Shown: in pieces, positions 53,157 to 61,369 of the stretch
Layout of the letters: every line of letters begins with the position of its first letter
Position numbering within the stretch: the stretch's first letter is position 1
The notes under the pieces: model-generated
Seen by the model: the letters and a program-made list of their open reading frames with translations, nothing else
Told to the model about the DNA's origin: nothing
Databases searched by the model: none
Origin: Actinomycetota bacterium
Lineage (GTDB): Bacteria > Actinomycetota > Acidimicrobiia > Acidimicrobiales > Ilumatobacteraceae
Direction of reading: 5' to 3'
DNA length: 64,000 nt
NCBI GenBank assembly: GCA_947454105.1
Contig: CANGIP010000003.1
Location: forward strand, 1-64,000
Made by a program: the position numbers and the translations under genes

Positions 53157-54287
53157 ATGACCGTGAAGTGGTGCGTGGAACCAACTGAAATCGGGCAAGA
53201 TAGAGGGGTGCAAGCACCTATTCGCGTGGCCTACACATTTGAACAGTGTTGGCATCGCGTACCTGGAGGGACGGCGTCTGCCGCTATTCGTGCCGCAGTT
53301 GCTCTTGCAGATATCCAAGGCGTCGAGTTAGTAGGTGTTGCTGGAACTCATCGACGACCCCCCGAGCCTTCTTTTGTGCCCCCGATTCCCATTCAATCTT
53401 TGCCCTTTCGTCGGCCGTTGTTGTACGAAACATGGTTACGTTTCGGTTGGCCGCACATCGAGCGCGCGACGGGTCCTGTCGACGTTTTGCATTGCACCGG
53501 TTTAATCCCAGCCCCGTCTCAAGCGCCATTGGTGGTGACGTTGCACGACGTGGCTTGGCGACATCGCCCTGATCACTTCACGCGCCATGGTGTGCGAATC
53601 TTTGAACGTAGTTTGGTTGAAATTCGACGACGAGCCGAAATTGTGATGTGTCCTTCAACTGTCACGATGCTTGATGCAGAGCGTGCTGGTATTAACGCCG
53701 ATCGCTTACGTCTTGTGCCCCTTGGCGTGGAATCTCAACCAGTGACCGAGGCCGATGTTGCCGCAGTGCGAGCTAAGTACTCGTTACCAACTGAGTACCT
53801 GCTCTTTGTCGGCACGGTTGAACCGCGAAAAAATTTGCGTCGCCTCGTTGATGCGATGGCGGTGTCGAATTGTTCGTTACCGCTAGTCGTGGCGGGTTCG
53901 CAGGGTTGGGGCGAAACCGGCGTCAGCCCGACAAGTTCGGTTCACTTCATCGGATTTGTTGCTGATTCTGACTTGCCTGCTTTGTATTCAAGTGCTGCAG
54001 CATTCTGTTATCCCAGTGAACGCGAAGGATTCGGTATGCCGGTCCTTGAGGCGATGTCGTATGGGACGCCGGTAGTGACGAGTCTCGGAACCTCAACAGA
54101 AGAAGTGGCAGGTGGGGCCGCCGTTTTGGTTGATCCGTTTGATGTTGAAGATATTGCGCGCGGTATTGACGAAGTGCTTTCTCGACGCCATGAATTGTCA
54201 TTTTGGGGTTTGCGCCAAGCCGCACGCCGGCAATGGTCTGAAACGGCACGACTCACAGTTGCTGCGTACCGTGAGGTCATCGGTTGA
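53157..54287 (+). CDS. Glycosyltransferase family 1/4 (GT-B)
   Basis: A 376-residue retaining GT-B transferase. Donor site 'SEREGFGMPVLEAMSYGTPV' (E.GFG.P..EAM) and 'YLLFVGTVEPRKNLRRLVDA' are clear. The acceptor half has 'HRVPGGTASAAIRAAVALAD' and 'VVTLHDVAWRHRPDHF'. ATG 53157 gives 17 extra residues; GTG 53208 (VQAPIRVAYTFEQ) may be the true start. First of three coupled transferase genes; likely acts on a surface polysaccharide. Confidence 0.9.
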   Translation: MTVKWCVEPTEIGQDRGVQAPIRVAYTFEQCWHRVPGGTASAAIRAAVALADIQGVELVGVAGTHRRPPEPSFVPPIPIQSLPFRRPLLYETWLRFGWPHIERATGPVDVLHCTGLIPAPSQAPLVVTLHDVAWRHRPDHFTRHGVRIFERSLVEIRRRAEIVMCPSTVTMLDAERAGINADRLRLVPLGVESQPVTEADVAAVRAKYSLPTEYLLFVGTVEPRKNLRRLVDAMAVSNCSLPLVVAGSQGWGETGVSPTSSVHFIGFVADSDLPALYSSAAAFCYPSEREGFGMPVLEAMSYGTPVVTSLGTSTEEVAGGAAVLVDPFDVEDIARGIDEVLSRRHELSFWGLRQAARRQWSETARLTVAAYREVIG

Positions 54288-55402
54288 ACACATCGCAAGC
54301 AAAAGTGGCTGTCACCGTCAATTTGATGTGGTGTGTTCCTGGTGCAGTTGGGGGCAGTGAAGATTATTTAGTGCGCCAGTTATTGGGCATTCCTCACACG
54401 GATTTTGATATCACAGTGTGTGCTCCAAAGGGATTTATCGCAGCTCATCCCGAGGTAGCCAAGATTCATCGGATTATTGAGTCCGGTCATGACGGACGCT
54501 CGCGCCCTCGCCGAGTGTTGGCGGAGTCAACATGGCTATTTGCACAATCAGAAGGCGCGGCCTTAGTGCATCACGGTGGAGGCACGATCCCAAGTCGTCA
54601 TCGAAGTCCCACAGTTTTGACCATTCATGATCTGCAATACCGAGAGTTTCCGCAGTATGTGCGGCCGCACAAACTTGCCTACCTAAAAACTGTGATGCCT
54701 CGATCGGCGCGACGTGCTGATCTCATCGCTGTCCCAACGGAATTCGTCAAACAAACTGTCGTTGATGCATACGGCATCGATCCTGATTGCATCGTCGTTG
54801 TACAACACGGGATCGAAAGCACTCTTGGCGTTAATGCAACAAGCGAAACCGAATTGCGTGAGAAATATTCTCTGGGAGTCGGCCCGATTGTTTTGCTGCC
54901 AGCGATGACTCATCCCCATAAAGGCCACTTGTTCTTACTTGATGTCATGGAAAAACACTGGAAGGCCCAAGGTGTGCAACTGGTTCTTATCGGAGCTGCA
55001 GGTGCAGCAGAAGATGCAGTGAGTCGGCGTGCACATTCAGCCGAGTTGAAGACGTGTGTCAAGAAGTTGGGTCGAGTGAGCAAAGCCGACCGCGATGGGT
55101 TGATCAAGATGTCAAAAGCACTCGTTTTCCCCAGTGAATATGAGGGTTTTGGTGCACCAGTCATTGAGGCAATGGCCCTCGGAACTCTGGTGATTTGTAG
55201 TGATCGAGCCTGCCTTCCTGAAGTTGTAGGTGATGCTGGACTTGTGTTGCCGTTGAACCATGATGCATGGGCAGGTGCACTTGATCTCGTTATTTCAAAA
55301 CGCTCTCAATACCTTGAAGCATCGGCACAGCGATTAGAAAATTTCACGGCTGAAGCATCTGGAAGAGCTTTGGCCGAGGCATACCGAACGGTCTTGAAAT
55401 GA
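54284..55402 (+). CDS. Glycosyltransferase family 1/4 (GT-B)
   Basis: A 372-residue paralogue of the upstream enzyme. 'FPSEYEGFGAPVIEAMALGT' is the E.GFG donor motif, 'VLLPAMTHPHKGHLFLLDVM' the family beta-strand and lysine, and 'VLTIHDLQYREFPQYVRPHK' the acceptor-side motif. The N-terminus 'NLMWCVPGAVGGSEDYLVRQ' has the G-G-S loop. Start TTG 54284 overlaps the previous stop by four bases (TTGA). Confidence 0.9.
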   Translation: MNTSQAKVAVTVNLMWCVPGAVGGSEDYLVRQLLGIPHTDFDITVCAPKGFIAAHPEVAKIHRIIESGHDGRSRPRRVLAESTWLFAQSEGAALVHHGGGTIPSRHRSPTVLTIHDLQYREFPQYVRPHKLAYLKTVMPRSARRADLIAVPTEFVKQTVVDAYGIDPDCIVVVQHGIESTLGVNATSETELREKYSLGVGPIVLLPAMTHPHKGHLFLLDVMEKHWKAQGVQLVLIGAAGAAEDAVSRRAHSAELKTCVKKLGRVSKADRDGLIKMSKALVFPSEYEGFGAPVIEAMALGTLVICSDRACLPEVVGDAGLVLPLNHDAWAGALDLVISKRSQYLEASAQRLENFTAEASGRALAEAYRTVLK

Positions 55403-56691
55403 GTCAACTACAGAACTTTGAACAAGTTGCGAATTCGCCTTTGAAGTTAGTCGTACTTTGTCCTCACTTTGAGCCCGACACTGCGCCTACTGGTGTGGTG
55501 ATGACAACGATTGTTCACGAACTTGCCAAACTGGGTCATGAAATACATGTAGTGACGGCACTGCCTTGGTACCGCGAGCATCGTGTTGAAAGTCAGTGGG
55601 CCAAAACAACGTGGCGTACTCGGACAACCTCGACACCGTGGGGATCTGTGACCCGTCTCAATCCATTTGCTGGCGACGATAAGAAAAACTTATGGCGCAG
55701 AGCCCTCGGATTTATTGGCTTTTCGGTGATTTCAACTTTTGCTGGTTTACAGGCTGGGCGAGATCACAGTGATCAGCATCGCGTTGATGCCGTCATTGCC
55801 ATGTCTCCGCCACTCACCCTCGGATTAAGCGGTTGGTTCATCGCGAAGGGTCGTCGAGCCCCCTTGATTTTCAATATTCAAGATGTTTTCCCTGATGCCG
55901 CCATTGAAACTGGCGCAATTACAAATGCTGCGGTGATCAAGGTTTCTCGTTGGCTTGAGAAAATCTCTTATCGCTTGGCGAGCATCGTGACTGTGTTATC
56001 GGATGATTTGCGCGACAACGTCGTCGCGAAATTGCCGTTGGCGCAGGCGAGCAAAGTTGTGGTCATTCCAAATTTTGTGGACACTGAAGTCATTCGACCT
56101 CTTGACCGAATGACGAAGTATCGCAACGATCTCGGCATTGACGATCGTCCAGTGGTGATGTACGCCGGCAATGTGGGCTTTTCTCAGTCGTTGAATTTGC
56201 TGCTCGATGCCGCCCGCGAATTCCCGGATGTTGCATTTGTGGTGAATGGTTCAGGGGCAGCGCGGTCAGCGCTTGAAGTTGAAGCCAAGAAATTGACCAA
56301 TGTCATTTTCGGCGACTATCAACCGATCGAGCGGTTGTCGGAAGTCTTGGCAACCGCGGATATCCATGCGGTGCTTCTCAAACGAGGCCTTGGCAAGGTG
56401 AGCGTGCCATCAAAGACTTACTCGGTCATGGCGGCGGGGCGAGCTGTTGTTGCTGCTATCGATCCCGGGACTGAAGTGACTCGGCTGATTGACGGCGCAA
56501 AATGTGGTGACACTGTGCCACCTGATGATTCGACAGCCCTGATTGAGGCATTACGAACAATGTTGGCTGATTTCAACGAAATTCGTCAGATGGGCGAGCG
56601 CGCTCGGCAGTTTGTGGAGCAGGTGGCTTCGCCGACTTCGGTGGCTCAGCAATACGTTGAGGCAGTTCATGGCATCTCCAAGGGCCGGTAA
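55399..56691 (+). CDS. Glycosyltransferase, WbuB-like (GT4)
   Basis: A 430-residue GT-B enzyme of the WbuB type. 'FEPDTAPTGVVMTTIVHELA' at the N-terminus, then 'HVVTALPWYREHRV' and 'IFNIQDVFPDAAIETGAITN' are characteristic. The C-terminal donor half has 'VVMYAGNVGFSQSLNLLLDA' and 'VSVPSKTYSVMAAGRAVVAA', the WbuB variant of the E.GFG loop. WbuB relatives transfer N-acetyl-amino sugars in O-antigen synthesis. ATG overlaps the previous stop (ATGA). Confidence 0.9.
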   Translation: MSQLQNFEQVANSPLKLVVLCPHFEPDTAPTGVVMTTIVHELAKLGHEIHVVTALPWYREHRVESQWAKTTWRTRTTSTPWGSVTRLNPFAGDDKKNLWRRALGFIGFSVISTFAGLQAGRDHSDQHRVDAVIAMSPPLTLGLSGWFIAKGRRAPLIFNIQDVFPDAAIETGAITNAAVIKVSRWLEKISYRLASIVTVLSDDLRDNVVAKLPLAQASKVVVIPNFVDTEVIRPLDRMTKYRNDLGIDDRPVVMYAGNVGFSQSLNLLLDAAREFPDVAFVVNGSGAARSALEVEAKKLTNVIFGDYQPIERLSEVLATADIHAVLLKRGLGKVSVPSKTYSVMAAGRAVVAAIDPGTEVTRLIDGAKCGDTVPPDDSTALIEALRTMLADFNEIRQMGERARQFVEQVASPTSVAQQYVEAVHGISKGR

Positions 56692-56761
56692 CGACAAGTT
56701 CGGTCCATAATCAGGTCCGTGCTCGGCATTTGCGGGTTTATGCAGGTAGCCTTTCTCCCTC

Positions 56762-57661
56762 GTGGGTAAGGCATCGTCAGCCAAAAAAGTCGCTCGGCTC
56801 GCTCAAAAGGGCAAAGGGCGCAAAGTTCGTTTTCAAGGTGGAACATTGTTCCCCGCTTTGATCGTGGGTATCGCCGTATTCGGTGCTGCTCTCATCGTGT
56901 ATTCGCGGGCGTCAATTCCCAACCAAAATGTTCCTCCAACAGTTGAAGATCACTGGCACGCGTCGTATGGCTTCTATGCCTGCGACAAGTGGCTGCCCGA
57001 TTTGCAGGGCAACAAAGAAGAAAAAGACACTGCTGGACAATTGCTCAGCGAAGGTTTCCGCCGCACCGGTATTCACAGTCACGACGACGGTGTGATGCAT
57101 TGGCACCCATATTCGTCTGAGTCCACTGGTCGTAATGCCAAGTTGGGAGTTTTCTTAAGTGTCTACGGCGTCAAACTCAATGACACCAAGCTCGAGTTCC
57201 CAGCCGATCAAGGTGGGGCCGTGTACGAAGAGGGTGTCACTAAGTGCACCGACAAAAACGGCAAATCTGTTGATGGCGAGCTCGTTGTTTATGCCTTTGA
57301 TTCGTTCGATAATGCGAACAAGTACACGACTTCCATCACGAACTTCAATGACGTTCGCCTCAAGCAAGACGGAATGGCGTTTGCAATCGTTTTCGCTCCA
57401 GCGGGTACAAAGGCTGAATTGCCACCTTCAGCAGCGTCGCTTCCGCAACTAGGTGCTGCTGACGGAAGTTCGACTGGTCAGACCACGACGACAGTTGTTG
57501 GTGCTTCCACTGTTCCGGGTGAGTCAACGGTTCCTGGTGAGTCAACGGTTCCTGGCGAGTCAACAACGACCGTTGCGGGTGCTACGACTGTGCCAAGTGT
57601 TTCGACCACCACGGCCGCAACGACAGTTGCTCCGGCTGGACCGACCACGACTGCTGGCTGA
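56762..57661 (+). CDS. Membrane-anchored His-rich protein with Thr-rich tail, unknown function
   Basis: A 299-residue type II-like protein: basic N-terminus ('SSAKKVARLAQKGKGRKVRF'), one membrane span ('LFPALIVGIAVFGAALIVYS', about 29-48), then an extracytoplasmic domain rich in histidine. Segments 'DHWHASYGFYACDKW' and 'GIHSHDDGVMHWHPYSS' place seven His within about 60 residues, plus two Cys, so a metal site is likely (inference). The tail is Thr/Ser/Pro low complexity with three STVPGE units. GTG start. Its stop overlaps the pyrophosphorylase ATG by one base (TGATG). Confidence 0.72.
   Translation: MGKASSAKKVARLAQKGKGRKVRFQGGTLFPALIVGIAVFGAALIVYSRASIPNQNVPPTVEDHWHASYGFYACDKWLPDLQGNKEEKDTAGQLLSEGFRRTGIHSHDDGVMHWHPYSSESTGRNAKLGVFLSVYGVKLNDTKLEFPADQGGAVYEEGVTKCTDKNGKSVDGELVVYAFDSFDNANKYTTSITNFNDVRLKQDGMAFAIVFAPAGTKAELPPSAASLPQLGAADGSSTGQTTTTVVGASTVPGESTVPGESTVPGESTTTVAGATTVPSVSTTTAATTVAPAGPTTTAG
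57508..57563 (+). repeat. Tandem 18-bp repeat in the His-rich protein gene
   Basis: Three near-identical 18-bp units (ACGGTTCCTGGTGAGTCA type) encode STVPGE. They differ by single bases, consistent with recent slippage. Inside the Thr/Pro-rich C-terminal tail. Confidence 0.85.
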
Positions 57662-58665
57662 TGCGTGCGGTGGTGTTAGTTGGCGGGTTCGGAACTCGGC
57701 TGCGCCCACTGACATTTACAACTCCTAAACCGATGTTGCCCGTTGGGCACCGTCCCATCGTTGAAAATCTGGTTCGGATGCTGGCGGCTGCAGGAATTGA
57801 CGAGGTCGTCCTTGGTCTCGGATTTAAGCCTGAGCCGTTCATTGAAGCATTCCCAGATGGGACATGTGCCGGAGTGCGATTGCATTACGCCGTTGAGCCA
57901 GAACCACTTGACACGGCGGGCGCTATTCGTTTTGCCGCCGATCATGCTGGCATTGACGACACATTTGTGGTTGTCAACGGGGATGTACTGACCGATCTTG
58001 ATGTTGGTTCATTAATCGCTTTTCATCGAGCAAAGCAGGCAGAAGCAACGATTCACCTTACTCCTGTCGATGACCCATCGGCGTACGGAGTTGTGGCAAT
58101 CGACGCCGACGGACGTGTTGAACGATTTGTTGAAAAACCTATGCCTGGAACGGCACCGAGCAATTTGATCAATGCCGGAACCTATGTGCTTGAACCATCG
58201 GTTTTGCAACGTATTGAAACTGGTCGCAAGGTTTCCATCGAACGCGAGATCTTCCCGCTCATAGTTGCTGATGGTCGTTTGTTTGCGATGGCAACTGATG
58301 ATTATTGGATTGATACCGGCCGCCCCGAGCCGTATCGCCGTGCCAACCTAGACATGATTGATGGCGTCCGCCGACGAATGTCGGCGCCGGGCGTCGAGAG
58401 TGGTGCCGATGTTCATCCGACCGCATTGATTGAGCACAGTTTGGTGTCTTCTGGTGCGATTGTTGCACCAGGGGCAAGTGTGCATGATTCCGTGATTCTT
58501 GCGGGAGCCGTCATTCATGAGGGCGCATTGGTCCGTGACTCAATTGTGATGGGAACGGTCGGAGAACGAGCGACGATCATTGACACAGTTGTTGGCATCA
58601 CTGGTGTGATTCCTGAAGGTGCCACGCTGGAACATGCGTTTGTACCTGACCCAACTGCCGTTTAG
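57661..58665 (+). CDS. NDP-sugar pyrophosphorylase (mannose-1-phosphate guanylyltransferase-like)
   Basis: A 334-residue nucleotidyltransferase that forms a sugar nucleotide. N-terminal signature 'AVVLVGGFGTRLRPLTFTTP' followed by KPMLPVG, then 'FVVVNGDVLTDLD' (metal D), 'VERFVEKP' and 'INAGTYVLEPSVLQRI'. The C-terminal half is a left-handed beta-helix ('VHPTALIEHSLVSSGAIVAP'). It is most like ManC/GMPP-type bifunctional-length enzymes; GDP-mannose fits the nearby gmd. ATG overlaps the previous gene's stop by one base. Confidence 0.9.
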   Translation: MRAVVLVGGFGTRLRPLTFTTPKPMLPVGHRPIVENLVRMLAAAGIDEVVLGLGFKPEPFIEAFPDGTCAGVRLHYAVEPEPLDTAGAIRFAADHAGIDDTFVVVNGDVLTDLDVGSLIAFHRAKQAEATIHLTPVDDPSAYGVVAIDADGRVERFVEKPMPGTAPSNLINAGTYVLEPSVLQRIETGRKVSIEREIFPLIVADGRLFAMATDDYWIDTGRPEPYRRANLDMIDGVRRRMSAPGVESGADVHPTALIEHSLVSSGAIVAPGASVHDSVILAGAVIHEGALVRDSIVMGTVGERATIIDTVVGITGVIPEGATLEHAFVPDPTAV

Positions 58666-58674
58666 AGTGCGGGG

Positions 58675-59610
58675 ATGACTCAGCGCAGCGTTGCCAAGCA
58701 GCCCGGCGCAGTCATGGTTATCGGTGGCGCCGGATTCTTGGGATCGCATATTGTTGACCGCTTGCTTTCCGATGGTGCGCGGGTTGATGTTGTTGATGAC
58801 TTATCAACTGGTTCTCTAGCGAATCTTTCAGCAGCCCGTTCATCGGCGGTTGACGGTGCACTGCGCATCCACACTCTTGATGTCACGATTCCCGAATTTG
58901 TTGAAGTTGTTCGACTTCGACGACCAGACACGATGTACGTCACTGCATTATTGACTCCGACCATGCACGACTCAGTTGGATGCACGAAGAGTTACGCAAT
59001 AGCGGTGGCAATATTTGAGGCGGCTGTTCAGGCAAAAGTGGGCAAGGTCGTCGTCACTTTGCCGGCTGCTGTTTTGTATGGCGAGGTTCCCGCGAGAGAT
59101 TTGCCGATTAAAGAAGATCGTGAACGGCGACCTGTTGGCCTACCTGGCGTGACAGCCAACGCGATGATTGAACTATGCGAGATATATCGCCGCGACCACG
59201 ACATTGAATTTACTGTGTTGGCTCTCCCGACTGTGTATGGGCCGCGACAGGAGCCCAACAACAATGTCGTGTCAGCCTTTGTCGCCGCACGTTCAACAGA
59301 AACTGATCCAGCGATATTTGGTGACGGAAAACAAACTCGAGATTTTCTGTTTGTCGACGATGCTGCAGATGCTGCGTCAAGGGCATGCGTCAAGGGTGGC
59401 GGATTGGTCTTGCATATTGGAACTGGTCAACAGACGAGTGTGAAAGATTTGTGGGCGCTGATCGGCGAAGGAAGACCAGCCAACTTTGAGCCAAAACAAA
59501 CTCACAGTTTGCAGCGAGTTGCGCTGTCGGCATCGCGAGCACGTCTGCATTTGGGTTGGTCATCATGGACAACTTTGGCCGACGGAATCAACCTCACGAA
59601 GGCTGGCTAA
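58675..59610 (+). CDS. SDR-fold NAD-dependent epimerase/dehydratase-like protein lacking YxxxK
   Basis: A 311-residue extended-SDR protein. The cofactor loop 'VMVIGGAGFLGSHIVDRLLS' is intact, followed by 'VDVVDDLSTGSLANLSA' and 'LPTVYGPRQEPNNNVVSAFV' (YGPRQ), 'GDGKQTRDFLFVDDAADAAS'. At the place of the catalytic YxxxK it has 'PVGLPGVTANAMIELC', with Pro for Tyr and Ala for Lys. So normal epimerase chemistry is doubtful; it may be a binding protein or use other residues. TAGAGT 6 nt before ATG suggests its own start. Convergent with cofE. Confidence 0.8.
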   Translation: MTQRSVAKQPGAVMVIGGAGFLGSHIVDRLLSDGARVDVVDDLSTGSLANLSAARSSAVDGALRIHTLDVTIPEFVEVVRLRRPDTMYVTALLTPTMHDSVGCTKSYAIAVAIFEAAVQAKVGKVVVTLPAAVLYGEVPARDLPIKEDRERRPVGLPGVTANAMIELCEIYRRDHDIEFTVLALPTVYGPRQEPNNNVVSAFVAARSTETDPAIFGDGKQTRDFLFVDDAADAASRACVKGGGLVLHIGTGQQTSVKDLWALIGEGRPANFEPKQTHSLQRVALSASRARLHLGWSSWTTLADGINLTKAG

Positions 59611-59648
59611 CTCAGGCCAATGAGTTGATGTCAACTAGACGGGTATTG

Positions 59649-60380
59649 CTAACGGAACAAGTCTTCTTGCGGTGGTCGAACAATTTCACTGATTGATGAT
59701 TCACGTAACCACGACGGGTCCAAGCCACGTACGACGGCAACTGGCACCCCGTTTGATTTTCCCATCACCAATTCAGCAGCCGAGGCAACTTCATCGGCAA
59801 TGGAAACCTCAGTGACCTGCATCATTCGTCCTAACGCGTCGGGGGTTCCACGTAGGTCGAGAACTCCAGCAATGCCGGCGACTCCGATTGCAACATCGGT
59901 CAGTCCTTTGCGCCAGGGTCGACCAAAAGTGTCAGAAATGATGATTCCGACGGAGACTCCAAGTTTGGCGCGAATAATGTCGCGAATTCTTCGCGCTGAA
60001 CGATCACTATCAATGGGTAACAAGGCGGCCCAACCACGTTCAACATTAGAGAGGTCGATTCCGCTATTGGCACAGATAAACCCATGCCGCGTTTCGGTGA
60101 TGATGAGGTCGCCGCGACGGCGAACGACACGCACTCCTTCTTCTTCAACCAGAGCCTTGTGCGAAAGCGGGTCGTCGGGGTCGATTTGCACCATACGACC
60201 TTCGGCCTTTGACACAATTTTTTGCGTGACAACGAGTACGTCTCCGTCGAGTAGTGGCCCATTGGGTGCTTCTTGGCAGGCTTCAACGATGACATCACCT
60301 AGTTGATCGCCAGGAACGATTTCGCCGATGCCGGTGACACCCCAAGCGGTCATCCGGAGTTGTTGATTCTGTTCGCTCAT
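59649..60380 (-). CDS. cofE: Coenzyme F420-0:L-glutamate ligase
   Basis: Adds L-glutamates to F420-0 with GTP. The 243-residue single-domain form lacks the nitroreductase-like C-terminal domain of mycobacterial FbiB. Motifs: 'GVTGIGEIVPGDQLGDVIVE', 'VLVVTQKIVSKAEGRMVQID', 'GFICANSGIDLSNVERGWAA', 'SVGIIISDTFGRPWRKGLTD' and 'VAIGVAGIAGVLDLRG'. ATG 60380 has AAGGAG 4-6 nt upstream. It is 8 bp after cofD. Confidence 0.95.
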   Translation of the reverse strand: MSEQNQQLRMTAWGVTGIGEIVPGDQLGDVIVEACQEAPNGPLLDGDVLVVTQKIVSKAEGRMVQIDPDDPLSHKALVEEEGVRVVRRRGDLIITETRHGFICANSGIDLSNVERGWAALLPIDSDRSARRIRDIIRAKLGVSVGIIISDTFGRPWRKGLTDVAIGVAGIAGVLDLRGTPDALGRMMQVTEVSIADEVASAAELVMGKSNGVPVAVVRGLDPSWLRESSISEIVRPPQEDLFR

Positions 60381-60388
60381 GACTCTCC

Positions 60389-61345
60389 TTATTTGACTGC
60401 TTGTAAAACTTTACGGGCAAGCACTTGAGTGATGTGTGGTGTTCGCATAATCGTGTCGGCAACCACGCATTTCATACCTTCGCGTTCAACGGCACTTTGA
60501 AGGGCCTCGTCTTGTTGATCAATGACCAAAGTCGAACAAATCGGAGCATAGATTCGCGCGACTCCAACGACGGAAGCTTCGTGGCCAAGTTCAATGAGCA
60601 TGCGATCGGCGGGGCCTTTGAGGGCCGCCCCAGCAACGATGGGAGAAATCGCGACGACGCGATCGCGGTTTGCCTGTAAGGCTGTATCAACTCCAGTAAG
60701 TGCCCGAATCGGCCCCAGAGAAACGATCGGATTTGATGGGGCAATAATGATCGCGTCAGAAGAATGCACTTTGTCGATGAATGTTGGCTTCGCGGTCGCG
60801 GCGCCAACAAACTCAACACCAGTGACTGGGACACCGTGTCGACGCTGGACGAAATATTCCTGGAAAGAAATTGTGGATGCAACCCCGTTTTCAAGGATGT
60901 CTACTTTGGTGGCAACTCGATCATCCGACATCGGCATCATGTTGAAACTGAGTCCCCACGCCTGAGCTATTTCTCGGGTGACAGTTGAAAGTGTTGCACC
61001 TTCAGCAAGGCGTGCAGTTCGATACAAATGAGTTGCAAGATCTCGATCGCCCAAGTTGAACCAGGTTCCAGCCGCCGTTGAACTGTCGGGCTTGACATCT
61101 TGATAGCGCGCAAGTGATTCCATGACACGCCACGATTCATTGGCGAGACCCCAACCGCGTTCGGGGTCGATGGCATTGGCGACGGTATAGGTCACGGTGT
61201 CGAGATCGGGCGAAATATTGAGGCCGTGCATGATCGTGTCATCACCCGTATTGACGACAACGCAAATATTGGCAGGGTCGACTTCAAGGACGAGGCCGCG
61301 TAAGAAACGAGCAGCTCCGACGCCACCTGCGAGGACAGTAATCAT
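60389..61345 (-). CDS. cofD: 2-phospho-L-lactate transferase
   Basis: CofD/FbiA transfers the phospho-acid from the CofC product to the deazaflavin Fo, making (dehydro-)F420-0. It has 318 residues. Motifs: 'MITVLAGGVGAARFLRGLVL', 'CVVVNTGDDTIMHGLNISPD', 'LGDRDLATHLYRTARLAEGA', 'IIIAPSNPIVSLGPIRAL' and 'AISPIVAGAALKGPADRML'. ATG 61345. An operon with cofE; cofC lies 10 kb away, and no fbiC (Fo synthase) is in the window. Confidence 0.96.
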   Translation of the reverse strand: MITVLAGGVGAARFLRGLVLEVDPANICVVVNTGDDTIMHGLNISPDLDTVTYTVANAIDPERGWGLANESWRVMESLARYQDVKPDSSTAAGTWFNLGDRDLATHLYRTARLAEGATLSTVTREIAQAWGLSFNMMPMSDDRVATKVDILENGVASTISFQEYFVQRRHGVPVTGVEFVGAATAKPTFIDKVHSSDAIIIAPSNPIVSLGPIRALTGVDTALQANRDRVVAISPIVAGAALKGPADRMLIELGHEASVVGVARIYAPICSTLVIDQQDEALQSAVEREGMKCVVADTIMRTPHITQVLARKVLQAVK

Positions 61346-61369
61346 GCTTCCATTATTCCGTTGAAACCC

